Notes under the pieces: model-generated
What the model was told of the DNA's origin: nothing
The model's database searches: none
Seen by the model: the letters and a program-made list of their open reading frames with translations, nothing else
Position numbers and translations under genes: made by a program
Part shown: positions 52,919-64,000 of the stretch, piece by piece
Position numbering within the stretch: position 1 is the first letter of the stretch
Layout: each line of letters opens with the position of its first letter
NCBI GenBank assembly: GCA_016617855.1
Contig: JAECUM010016856.1
Coordinates: forward strand, 43,501-107,500
Reading direction: 5' to 3'
DNA: 64,000 nt
Origin: Megalonaias nervosa
Lineage: Eukaryota; Mollusca; Bivalvia; Unionida; Unionidae

Positions 52919-55900
52919 GTCCTTTTTCTTTACATGTATCTTGACTTTTAGCTCCATTGATATAGTCAGAAGTCTTGGTGGAAGTGTACATTCCAATTAC
53001 TATATAAATCACTGACAAGAAGTGTGATATGTTCTGTGTCTTCCATCTTCAAAGATGAACTGAATGCATGCATTTTCCTAGGTAGAATGGTGTCTTTACT
53101 TATAACGATACAGTGGGCACTCTAGTTGAGTTAAATGTATAGGGCAAGAGTGTGTACCATAGTGAAATTAAATTTTGAATCATCATTGAAAGATAAACCT
53201 ATTCCGAAGAGAGATCAGAAGCAGCCAAGAGACGAAATTCGATGTCGACTAAAATGCCTAGAGAAGTAATATCACAAGTTCACTCTAAATATTTTGAAGA
53301 AGACGTAAGTGATCATAAGCCAATACAACCTACCTCCACTACAAGACTGGGTTATTTATTGAATTGCAAAGTTCTCACTGGAGTAAAATATTTTTGGAGA
53401 CTATTGCAAACTATTCAAAACCGAGAAGGACCAAACTAGCCCAAACCAATAGTCATTCGGTAGCCCCTGAAGATTATTTTTACATTCGAGCTACCATAAA
53501 AGTGACTTCCAGAAAATTCAGAGTGACGGCTTACGCTTACACAGTCAGATTAAAGAGTTCACGTCTCATATTCCAACTGAGAAAACAAACGTTCACAGTG
53601 ATACAGGAATTGAAGCTACAACGCAGCTAGAATGCCAAGCTCAAGATCACTAGCGTCTGGGACTGTAATGTGCCCTCTTAGTAAAGAGGGATTGTTAATA
53701 GATTTGGCGATCGTTATCTAGAGGATGACCTCCCTCGATGTTATTGCCCGGTGTGAGTGGATAGATAGAACATCAATAGACAACTGAGTAAGACTATTGA
53801 GAAGAAAAAAAAATACAGCACGATCCCCCTTAAACAAGAAAAAGAAGACAAACTTTAATTAATTAATACATAAACTAAAAGTGGCAACTTCAATTCGAAA
53901 GATTTACATTAATAGAATTTAATAGCAGTGTTCAATTACGGATTCGTTCATCATGGTAACGAGTGGTGAAAAGAGCACGATGACTACGCCTAATTAGCAT
54001 CACCTAGCGTTGCTTCTCTCTTGACTGTGTACCCCACGTTTTCCACTTCCACGTGTGTACTTCATCTTTCCCCTTATCATTCTATTCCGAACTCTTTCTT
54101 TATTTTCCGGACTTTTCCTCTTGCGACTGTCTTCGTCAGTTTCTCGGGAGAGAGAGAGAGAGCTGTTTCCTTAAATGAAAAGATTACCACTAAATCTCTA
54201 TATGTATCACCACCTATCTGTATATAAAATCCTCTCACTTTCGTTACTCAGAAGCATAACAAGCTATCCGAACACTGCATAATTTCTGACATAAGGTGAC
54301 CTTATCGGTTAACGGTCGTTACAAATGACCCCTGTAATATACATATAAGTCTGACCTTATTAGATCCTAGATCTCGCTTCACAGCAGCGATTGACCATAA
54401 ATTACTACGTGCGCGGTGTATACAATATTGCCGTATATATCTGCATACGCTACTATATCACTCCTTACATATGACTGAGTCAATTCCACTCAATAAGATA
54501 CCTGCTCGATAACTATTGCATAAGATTCACTAATTATAGCTTACAGTAATCCTTAACCTACAAGATCATTTAAGCATTTCAAAATCCTATATAAATATGT
54601 AATTATCATTAACTCACGATAAACAATATCATCCTAACAGACAAAGGAAATTAATTCATATAACCCTATAAAATCTTACACATCTGAAAATTTGGATTAC
54701 ATGCAATCTGTCAATTCTATCAATGAACTAGTAACTATAAAATTAAAGAAATAAATTGCACAACAACTCTAGCATCTCAATAGATTTTTATGAAATTGAA
54801 TAAACGATACATAGTATGGATCACGGTCGTATCAAACACATTTGCATAAAACAAACAAACAAAATAGAAAATTACATGGAAATTAAAATTGCGTACCTTA
54901 ACGCTGTTTTCTTTTCTCACAAATCGTGCGTCCTAGCACTATAGCCTGTCTTTCCTTTCAGGACAGCTACCTGGTCCCTTTTACTTGTTTCTTTTAACGA
55001 GGAAGCACTATTCTCTAGGTTTCCACGGAGTCGACTTTGTCTTCTCTCAAGAAAAATCGGACTAAAGAGTTTTGACCAAGGTCGTCCTTTAAATTCACAT
55101 TACTTCCAAAGTGTACGCCTTAATTTAACTGACCAATCGTAAGCAACTGTTTCTAAATTTTCCCCAAGGTAATCATTTCTATCATCAGATTTTGACAGCC
55201 TAGAATGTGAGAAATACAATGCATATCGACTTCCTTTTGAAGATCAGTTACTTGACATGAGGTTCCTTTCAAGCGGTTATGGTCGGTAGCTCTAATGTTT
55301 ATCTTCCGGGATACCGTTACAATTTCCAGGTCAATTTTCACTGAGCCTAAGATGTGGGCTTTTCATGTTAACAGCTGAGATAGAGAAAAATGCCAAAGTG
55401 ATCTTTCACAAAGACTTTTCTGGCTTGACTATAATCAAATTTTAATGCACAATTTATTCAACTTTAAGGTTCAATACTCCTTCAAAATTCGACACATAAC
55501 AGGGACTATCCATTACTCACTACATTTTGAAGTCGTCACCTACAGAATCAAATTCTTCCAAAATCTGAGAACCAATTGAACACGCCAAAGATCCAATTAT
55601 GAGATTGATATGATCAATGGGAAAGCCACTCATCACCTGTCACACGCCCACCAGCAAAGGTAGAGGACGGCGCAGTTTTTTTATCGGTGTAGCAACTTCG
55701 CAGTATCAAATGAAGTATCGTTCAAATTAACAACCATCAAAATCATGTGTATTTAGGCTGTGCTGTCGTAATGACTCGAATTTGGTCAGCGCAATACGTA
55801 ACTGTACAATTGAAAAGACAATGGGAGAAACCCAAAACGATAGAGAAAAGAAGAAATACTTTTGCAGAAAGCAGATATTTCCAAAGAGTCGGTGTCTGGA

Positions 55901-56422
55901 GCTCCTAAGTGGCAAACGTTTCAGTATTTGATGAAAGCTCGCTAAACATTGAGAGTATATGCATTCTCGTGCTTCAAGGAGAAGATTTCCGGGATGGAAA
56001 CTACATTTACGTTTATCATCATCAAAATAATTTTGACGTTATTACTAGTATCACAAGATTTCTAGGATTAATGGTTGCTTAACTTCTAGACCCTGCATTG
56101 CGGAAGGAAATAATTAGTTCATTAATCAACTTCCAAGCTAACATTGCTCAGTCCAGCCTGCTATGAGCAACATCTTTATTCCATGAACAGAACAGTGTTA
56201 TGCATATGTAATTTAATTATTTATTTGTTAGTTTTAAAAAAAATTTCCATTACATGCTATTATAAGGTAACTTTGTCTACCGGATTTGTTTGTTTTTTCT
56301 TCAGAAATTCAGTTCAGTTCTGTTGACCTGATAATAGAAACACTGTATCTAGTTGCTGACCTTGATTCAGAACTAGAGTAAGAACCATTGATTTCAGTTA
56401 AGGCCATACTGGGAGTACGTGA
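52919..56422. other. Intergenic, no supported gene
   Basis: Two short plus-strand frames near 53242-53630 and a (GA)5-type run at 54144. I see no recognisable domain, RNA gene or clear repeat. Confidence 0.5.
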
Positions 56423-57021
56423 TGTTAGGCATGTAAAAAGCTCCTACTTTGTTCTGGAAGGGTGACCATGTGACCCTCATACGGGAATCTGTTTTGCGTC
56501 TTAAATTGATGTATAACTGTTATCTGGATAGAATTTGGGCATTTCGGGCTCTAAACCATTGACACTTAAACGTGCTTTGTTGTGACCAGTTTGAGTTGAA
56601 ATTTTATTTTATGGAATTCAATTGATTATTTTCCCTGGAAATACATAAGTGCTTCTTACAAAATTCTTGGACAAAGACATACATTGAAATTTATTCGGAA
56701 TTCAAAACTGGAATATTATTTTCTGTGATTCAACAAGGAACTGTTGACACATCTATACCTTGAAGGTTACGACAGACGTCATCGCCCTCCATTTTGAATT
56801 TTATCGGGACTCAAACTCAGATTCATTTAGGACTTTTTAATAATAGGACTTCTATTTTTTAATTCTTGGATTAATTTTGGATTTGATTCGTAAAATCGTA
56901 AGTTCTTTTTCTCATTTTTTACCTTGGTTTTCTAGGGAAATAAATTAGTTGTTAAATTTTACAAAGCTTGTTGTCTTCACTCTTTTCTTGTTACCTTTTG
57001 TAAGAGCCTAGACACGTGACA
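56423..57021 (+). repeat. Probable 5' LTR of a Ty3/Gypsy-type element
   Basis: The 3' part (56897-57021) is repeated at 59638-59761 with about 90 percent identity, including CTAGGGAAATAAATTA and GTAAGAGCCTAGACACGT. The copies end TGACA and TAACA. The start at TGTTA (56423) is a guess based on the TGTTA...TAACA inverted termini usual for LTRs. A primer-binding site should lie just after 57021 but I cannot name its tRNA. Confidence 0.6.
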
Positions 57022-57244
57022 AGAAAATTGGATGCTAGTCCTTGGAATATATGAATTTTCGCCAAAATATTTCAGAACACTTTGGTTTTTGAAATTTAAA
57101 TTCCCCTAGTTTCATAATTTTTTAAATCCCAAGTATTATTTCACATTTTAGAAATCTTTAGTGAAATCAACAGGCTTCTTTTACAATATCATCAAAAGTA
57201 TAGAATTTTTTTAATTTTATCCAGTAGTGGTTAGAAGTTTGAAA

Positions 57245-58197
57245 ATGGAAGTACATATTTAAAAGTTGGAATTAGAGATAAGACAGGTTCAGTTTCAGTT
57301 AGAAAAGATACAAATGGAAAGAGAGAGGGTAGTAAGACAAATGCAGTTTCAGAAAGAGAAAGATGAAAGACAAATGCAGTTTGAGAAAGAAAAACAAGAC
57401 AGGCTAATGCAAAGAGAAAAGGAAGAAAGGGAGTTTCAGTTTAGGTTTAAGAATTAGACCCGGCAAAGAAAAAACACTCCCCTACTTTTGATGTTTTAAT
57501 AAATATCAAGTTAGTACCCCCTATTCTGGAAAAAGAAGTAGACAAATATTTCCTCGTTTTGCAAAAATTGCGGAAAATTTGAAGTGGCCAAGAGAGTACT
57601 GAACTCTATTATTACAATGTTTCACTTACTGGTAAAGCTCGTGATATTTACATTTCACTGTCACTACAGGAGAGTGCTGACTATGATGTGGTTAAGTACC
57701 ACATCTTGAAGAGTTATGGATTAGTCCCTGAGGCTTATCGACAAGGTTTTAGGAATTCTAGAAAATCAACTGACCAGACCTATGTCGAATTTGCATGGGA
57801 AAAAGCACGTCAATTTGATAGGTGGTGCTCTTCTAGAAAGGTTAATAAAGATTACGAAAGTCTCAGACAACTCAGCTTACTTGAAGAGTTCAAGTACTGT
57901 GTCCATAGTGACATTAGGATTTATCTTGAAGAGCATAAGTTCGAAACCTTGGAAAATGCAGCTCTTGCTGCTGACGAGTATTTCTTAGCTCATAAAGTTT
58001 CTTTTGTAGGCAAGTCTTCCACTCAGCAGTCTTCTGCTAAAAAGGTATTTCCGCCTAATACGAGCCCTTCTAAATCTCAATCTGGCACAACTTTTAAAAA
58101 TCAAGCTTCTGATAGCTTGATCAAATATCCTTGTCTCTTCCTACGTGTACCAAGTGCAAGAAGAAAGGACACGTTATTTCTGATTGCTACAAATTGA
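57245..58197 (+). pseudogene. Gag of a Ty3/Gypsy-type retrotransposon, multiple breaks
   Basis: It starts at ATG 57245, has an in-frame TAA at 57260, then a strongly charged coiled coil (RQMQFQKEKDERQMQFEKEK) to a stop at about 57455. After further shifts the capsid-like core is open from 57688 (GLVPEAYRQGFRNSRKSTDQ, then TYVEFAWEKARQFDRWCSSR). This is the SCAN-like Gag domain of Gypsy elements in fish and molluscs. It is non-functional because of several stops and shifts. Packages element RNA when intact. Confidence 0.75.
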
Positions 58198-58475
58198 AAA
58201 ATAAGCATCAGAACCAAGAGAGACCTATTCCAAATGCTCTTATTTCTAAGAGGTTAAGGTCACGGTCATGCATTGAAAGCAATACATTAGTTCGGTCTAA
58301 CAAGCCCCAGTCTGATTTTAGTATGGAGAATTATGAACCATTCATGTCGAGGGGTTATATATCACTTTTGGGTGATTCGGCCAATATCCCTATTAAAATT
58401 TTAAGGGACACGGTAGCTTCTCGAAGTCTTTTATTCTCAGGTACTTTGCCTTTTTCTGAGAAGCTTCTTCTATGA
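58131..58475 (+). pseudogene. Zinc knuckle and protease remnant
   Basis: The frame overlaps the end of the capsid frame and shows CTKCKKKGHVISDC, the CCHC nucleocapsid knuckle. It then shows an aspartic-protease-like segment ILRDTVASRSLLF, where the catalytic D-T is kept but the usual Gly after it is Val. Confidence 0.7.
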
Positions 58476-59637
58476 GAGTGTTCTTATTCAGGGAGTAGAG
58501 TGCAGCTTTGTTAATGTTCCTCTCCATTCTGTAAATTTGTCATCAGACTTAGTCTCAGGACCCGTGCCAGTCGGGATAGTGTCTTCTTTACCCGTTCAGG
58601 GCATTCATTTATTACTAGGCAATGACCCAGCTGGAGGTAAGGTTGTGTTTAATCCACTTGTAACTGACAAGCCTTCTTTGGATCAGAAAGTCGATCCTAT
58701 TGAAAAGGAATTCCTTGATTTATACCCAGCTTGTGCAGTTACCAGAGCTATGGCAATGAAAGCTCGTGAGAATGATATCGATAAGGAAAGTATTCCTTTA
58801 GCTGACACATGTTTTTGGTCAGGCTTTTGATGAGGGCACTTTCGCTCCTTGTTTGGATCAATCAAAAGGTACTGATCACAGTGATCCTCTTTTAACTACT
58901 CATTCTCATTATTCTAATCAGGGTCACAAACGACAATCACTTGTCGTCGAACAGGAAAAGATCCTGAGATCTCACGTTTCTTTCAAAGGGCCATTAGTAA
59001 AACTGAAGCCACTGAAGTACCTGTCTGTTATTTCATTAAAAATGGAATCTTTATGAGAAAATGGAGAACTCCTGAGGTACCCGTTGGTCACGAGTGGTCA
59101 GTGAACTATCAATTTGTAGTTCCAAAATCGAACAGACAGGAAATTCTTAGTCTGCGCCATGAAACTCCTTCGGCTGGTCATTTAGGGATTAATAAGATTT
59201 ATAACAACATCTTGACTCACTTCTATTGGCCAAAAATTAAAAGTGATGTTTGTAAATATTGCAGATCTTGTCATACTTATCAGATGGTAGGAAAACCCAA
59301 TCAGAAGATACCTAAGGCTCATCTGCAACCTATTCATGCATTTGACGAACCATTTAGTAGAATAATGGTAGATGGTGTCGGTCCCTTACCTAAGACCAAG
59401 TCAGGTAACCAATACTTGTTGATCATAATGTGTGTGTCAACAAGATTCCCAGAGGCAATTCCTTTGAGGAATATTAAAACTAAAACAATAGAAAAGGCTT
59501 TGATAAAGTTTTTTGGGTTTTTTTAAACTCAATTTGGCCTTCCCAAATCTTTCCAATCTGATCAAGGGTCACATTTTATGTCTGGAATTTTCCAGCTAAT
59601 TATGCTTGACTCTGGCATCCAGCAATTCAAGTCAAAC
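58476..59637 (+). pseudogene. Protease tail and integrase remnant; no reverse transcriptase
   Basis: A frame at 58537-58830 contains VQGIHLLLGNDPAGGK (the LLG flap/end motif of the protease). After a shift, 59053-59526 is an integrase N-terminus: HHCC zinc finger in HETPSAGHLG...CKYCRSCHTYQ, then core Asp in RIMVDGVGPLP. A TAA at 59524-59526 is followed by SFQSDQGSHF (second Asp). Sequence breaks at about 59637 into LTR, so the catalytic Glu is lost. There is no reverse transcriptase between protease and integrase. This fits the Gmr1-like gene order (protease, integrase, then RT) with the RT deleted. Confidence 0.7.
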
Positions 59638-59761
59638 CGTAAGTTCTTTATCTCATTTTTACCTTGGTGTTCTAGGGAAATAAATTATTTGTTAAATTTT
59701 ACAAAGCTTGTTGTCTTCACTCTTTTCTTGTTAATTTTTGTAAGAGCCTAGACACGTAACA
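59638..59761 (+). repeat. Truncated 3' LTR
   Basis: Matches the last 125 bp of the 5' LTR (56897-57021). It is fused directly to integrase sequence, so a deletion removed the rest of the integrase, any reverse transcriptase and most of this LTR. Confidence 0.8.
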
Positions 59762-62480
59762 ACAGTGCTTGCTAATTACTGACAACGTGCATCACCGGTG
59801 GACATTTTGTTTCAAGAAATAGGTAAAAATCACACCTTTGTCCAGAAAATATGTCTTTGTGTCTAAGTTGTAGACTTCAATCATTCCATTCAAAGACATG
59901 ACAGGGATCACTAGAATTATTAAAGAACGAGCAGAATAAGAATAAAAAGAATAAAGAAGAACGTGAATTTTGTATTTTTTTATTTCTTTTGCGTTGCGTA
60001 TTCACAAAAGACTGGAATTCACACTAATACTTTATGTGTGGCTCATGGCAACTCTCACTAGTGTATTAAAGAGTCTTTATTGTGTCACTCTCCAAGCTGT
60101 AGCTTGATTCCAGAAGGACACACAAAAAGGAATCCTTTAGATGAGAACGATAGATGTCTTGAGGGCCTTGAAACTAGTTTTGTATATACGCTGTTGGTTG
60201 CATTAAACTCTTGTTTGTTATATACCTCTAGCACAGGTTCCTATGATAATTTTCTTACTTGGAAGTAACCACCAAATCAAGAGATTGATTTGACAGATTT
60301 TCATACTCATTGGTTTATTAAGTTACATTAAGATATTCTAGGGCCTTAGAAAGGCTTGCTGATGGATCATGCGATTGTAAGGCAAGAGAGACTATGCCAG
60401 TCTGAAAATAGGATTTCGTCAGTGTTTGGGTGTTGGTTTATTGGGGGGGGGGATATGTTGCACTTGTGCTTTTAAGAACCCTAAATCAGAGAACGACCGG
60501 TTTCTTGACGTCCATGGAAATAACGGAAACATTGACATCAGGCCAGACTCACAGAAGTGTCGTTTGATTCGCTCAGTAGTCAGACCCATTGCTTGTTATA
60601 CTTATGTAGTGAGAGTATATACTACACTTGCGCATGCATTTATAAAATCTCTGGTCTGTTAGCACTTGCACTTTCATATCAGTTTCCAAGACACTTCCAG
60701 ATAAAATACGAAGCGTGGTATCTGACTTCTAAACATTACGCTATTTGTGTGCATCCGTTTTATTACGAAATTAATTTCTTACTGAAATCAAAGCAAGAAT
60801 AGTGTTTCGAGCTATCCCAGGGTAGGAACCTTTTTCAAAATATCCCAGCCCTACCGACCCGAAAATCATTTGTTGGTCTCTTATTTGCGAGGACAATCGT
60901 GGATGTAAAGTAATTGTAGTGTGAGTTCCTTTATAAAATGATCAACTGCTTGTACAACACTAATGCCATACCCAAATGACGGTCACTTAAAGTTTCAGCT
61001 CAAAAGCATTTTGTACTTTACATTACTCATCAAATGTATGCTACTAGTGAGGAGTTATAAAGTTAATTGGATCTTTCACGTATCAGCATGACTCGGTAAA
61101 ACTTGAGACCTCCGTGTCACAGTGTCATATCCGGAATGCAAAATTTAATATCTCCGTGGCACAGTGTCATATCAGGAATGCTAAGCTTGCATCATATTTC
61201 TCGACCAGCACACTTGTTTGGGCGTCCCTTGTATCTTTAAATATCGGGTTCAGTATCATCTTTCTGTCTTTACTGCTACTGCGTCCTTACTTTATGATTC
61301 TGTGTATCAGTCTTACCATGACTAGACAGTATGATAATGAGGCAGGTGTTCCTGGTCTAAAAGGATTTACAAAGTTAAAACCTACTTATTTTATTTTTTC
61401 TCCGTTGGCTTAAAATGTATATAAACCTACAAATACGACCGACTAATCGCGAGTTTCATTTCTGAGCAAACAGCCTCGTTCCCTTCTTTACTTTTCTTGT
61501 TATTATTACCGATATATTTGTTGCCGCTTGTGTTGTTGGTGTCAGCTAAATGTGGCTCATTATGTGTATTATACCTTTAAATTAAATATATGCTTAAAAA
61601 CAATAATTATCCTTTCAAATATGTTACCCCTATATTGATTAGTGACTTCAGCTTAAGGAACATTATGAATGCGTCTTCGTTAGATAAACTAAGATTTCAT
61701 AGCGATGGAAACAACGACTTTCCATGTGTAATTCCTAAAGGTTTCAATATATACAAATATTAATATATCTGCATATTCGTTTTATAGCCTAATACCTAGA
61801 TTAACATATTATATTACCGAAATAAAAGCAATACAAATGTGTTTACACGGACGGTTCGGGTCGTGGATTATTGCATTCATAATGCAAGGATTTGCGAACG
61901 ATATGGAACCTACAGAAACTCATCCATGATACCCCAAACCATAACCAAGTCCAATTTGGCAAATATAAAGTAGACCCATTCACAAGATAAGAAAGCAAAC
62001 AGACGGATATACTTCTGATTCCATCTAAGTAATATTATACAAGAGTGTGTGTCTTGTTAAAAGTGCATTTAAACCAACAAAGCAAACACATTCTTTTAAC
62101 AAAGGGATATATAATTCAAATGATGCAATGAGTTCAGTCTAACTTCCCTTGAATGCCTGGTATCTTTTAAGTCAACAACTGATTCCATTAAAATGTTATT
62201 AAATTCAAGAAGCCAGTGTGAGAATGATTTTAAGCGTGTCGACATAAAATATACAAAATACTTTTTTCGTATGACTCGGTCTTCAGTTATGTAAATATAT
62301 ATTGATATTAGCCAATAATAATGCTACAGGGAGGGGGATTACTCTGCAGATGGTAGACGCATATGTCCAAAGGAGGTAAATCTAACCGGAACATATGCCG
62401 CTCAGTTATGACACCAACGTACTGGCATTGAACGGAACTAATATTTCTTACAATTTAGTGAAACGGGTAATAAGAATACA
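59762..62480. other. Intergenic, nothing recognised
   Basis: No supported gene. A 50-bp phrase around GTGTCATATCCGGAATGC is duplicated near 61116-61185. Confidence 0.55.
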
Positions 62481-62489
62481 AGTCACTGG

Positions 62490-63115
62490 ATGATTATGGA
62501 GTGGCGGGGCGAAAAATATTAACGTATTATGATACCAGCTGTATGAATAATATTGCAAGGGGTGATTGGGGAATGGTGGGGTGAAATGACTATTAGCGTC
62601 TTATGATACCAGCTATAATTTTAATAGAGTACTGGGTAGCTGGGAAAGGGTAGGGCGAAATAACTATTAGCATGCTATGATGCCAACTATATATTTAATA
62701 GAACACGAGGTGATTGAGGAATGGTACGACGAAATAACTATTAGCGTAATGATTGTTTCATAAAGCACTTGGCGATTGGGGAATGGTAGGGTAAAATAAA
62801 TATTAGTGTATTGTGATGCAAACTGTGTGTTTAATTGAGCGCGAGGTGATTGGGGAATGGTATGGTGAAACAACTGTAAGCGTCTTATGATGCCAGCTGT
62901 GTGTTTATTTGAGCACAAGGTGATTGTGGAATGTCAGGGCGAAATAACTATTAGTATCTTTTGATGCCAGATATATGTTAATAGAGTACTGGGTGATTGG
63001 GAAATGGTAGAGTGAAATAACTATTAGAGTCTTATGATGCCAGCTTTATGTTTAATAGAGCACTGGATGATAGAAAATGGTAGGGTGAAATAACTGTTAG
63101 CTTCTTATGGTGCCA
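62490..63115. repeat. Satellite-like tandem repeat of about 72 bp, 8-9 copies
   Basis: Units of GGTGATTGGGGAATGGTAGG, GTGAAATAACTATTAGCGTC and TTATGATGCCAGCTATATGTTTAATAGAGCAC with 10-25 percent divergence. Confidence 0.9.
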
Positions 63116-63154
63116 ACAAATGTAACTAGTAAACTAATGCCTTTAATTTCATCC

Positions 63155-63360
63155 TAGGCCGTGAGTTATTGTAGGCCGTGAATTGCCGTAATCGGTGAAT
63201 TACCTTAGGTCGTGAGTTACTTTAGACCGTTAATTACAGTAGGCCCTGAATTAACGTAGGCCCTGAATTACTGTAAGCCGTGAGTTACCATAGGCCGTGA
63301 ATTACTGTAGGCAATGAGTTAGTTAGGCCGTGAATTACCCTAGACCGTGAATTACTGAAT
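63155..63360. repeat. 16-18 bp minisatellite, about 12 copies
   Basis: Repeats of GTAGGCCGTGAATTACC with variants (GACCGT, GCCCTG). It starts about 40 bp after the 72-bp array ends. Confidence 0.88.
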
Positions 63361-63756
63361 TTTCAAATGAAATATTTATGATAATTGACTGTAGTGAAAT
63401 ATGATCGGTATTTTCTCTACCGCGTCGATAAGATAATGACCAAGAAAGTTTAGCTAGTTTTAGCCGCTTGCATGGTGTAATGGTAAGAGTGGACACACAC
63501 ATGAAAACGAATCAAGTTTAAGTCCAATAATGTGCATTCTTTCTTCCAATTTTTAGAGTGCTATTTTGCCTTGAATTAGGGAAGAGATTTATGTTACTAC
63601 TGACATTTGCTGTGCGAATATACCCAAAACATAACAGAACACAAACAATAAGCCATGGATATGGTACGAAATCTCCTATCAGCCTGCTATACATATTGCT
63701 AGCCAATACATTTGAGCATAAAGTATAATGACAATTTGCTTTAGGAAGTGAATAAC

Positions 63757-63761
<5 letters not shown>

Positions 63762-63822
<61 letters not shown>
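63762..63822. repeat. (TA)n microsatellite
   Basis: About 30 uninterrupted TA dinucleotides. Confidence 0.98.
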
Positions 63823-63825
<3 letters not shown>

Positions 63826-64000
63826 CTCGTGGGTAAAAAACTCAAAAACTCAAGTATTTTCACGCACTCGATCAAATATACCCGTTATTCACTAGTGTCA
63901 AGCAAATCTCCTCTCTACGTCTTATATTTATGATGAAATAATGAGGCAGTATGGTTTGTAAAATTTGTATCATGAATGATCTTCTCCAGTTACCTCCATA
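63823..64000. other. Right edge, nothing recognised
   Basis: Short AT-rich remainder. Confidence 0.5.

Noticed and set aside
53242..53630. Two overlapping plus-strand frames
   Set aside because: No domain, no splice support, no repeat relationship; left as unannotated.
63461..63500. tRNA-like phrase GCATGGTGTAATGGTAAGAG
   Set aside because: It resembles an A box, but no B box follows at the right distance.

Overview
The window is animal (metazoan) genomic DNA, most likely from a bivalve mollusc. It has an intron-split host gene with GT/AG junctions, long AT-rich introns, tRNA-derived SINEs with (CA)n tails and target-site duplications, many minisatellites, and remnants of several transposon classes. 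The mollusc assignment is inferred from the flavour of the repeats and the gene; no marker fixes it.

Region by region. 1-14560: the 3' part of a plus-strand tyrosyl-DNA phosphodiesterase 2 (TDP2) gene. Four consecutive exons (4803-4922, 9447-9657, 10746-10916, 13834-14148) carry all four catalytic motifs of the family. The 5' exons are not identified. A TA-flanked DNA transposon (2793-4472), SINEs and three tandem-repeat blocks lie upstream or in the introns. 14560-34028: gene-poor, repeat-rich DNA with a minisatellite split by a hAT-like element carrying a broken BED zinc finger, six copies of SINE family A across the window, a LINE reverse-transcriptase remnant, microsatellites and a 56-bp minisatellite.

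34029-49849: an integrated Polinton/Maverick (adintovirus-type) dsDNA virus of about 15.8 kb with diverged inverted terminal repeats. From left to right it holds the packaging ATPase (-), a zinc-ribbon plus phospholipase A2 protein (+), a retroviral-type DDE integrase (+), a very large minus-strand frame joining family B DNA polymerase, an SF1 helicase and an HNH nuclease domain, a small Cys-rich protein (+), a free-standing HNH endonuclease (+), an unknown gene (-), and a 1.1-kb non-coding interval with a tRNA-like sequence and an inverted repeat. A tightly packed minus-strand morphogenesis block follows: an unknown late protein, a two-TM protein, a fibre, an adenain-like protease, a pX-like core protein, the major capsid protein, a pVI-like protein and two further proteins. 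Replication and integration, packaging and virion assembly are therefore all represented. At least ten breaks (about five stops and five frameshifts) show that this copy is an endogenous fossil, although about half of its genes are still open.

49850-64000: mostly non-coding. It contains a 150-bp duplicated block, minisatellites, a damaged Ty3/Gypsy-type LTR retrotransposon (about 56423-59761) with Gag, a zinc knuckle, a protease remnant and integrase but no reverse transcriptase, and satellite-like arrays near the right edge.
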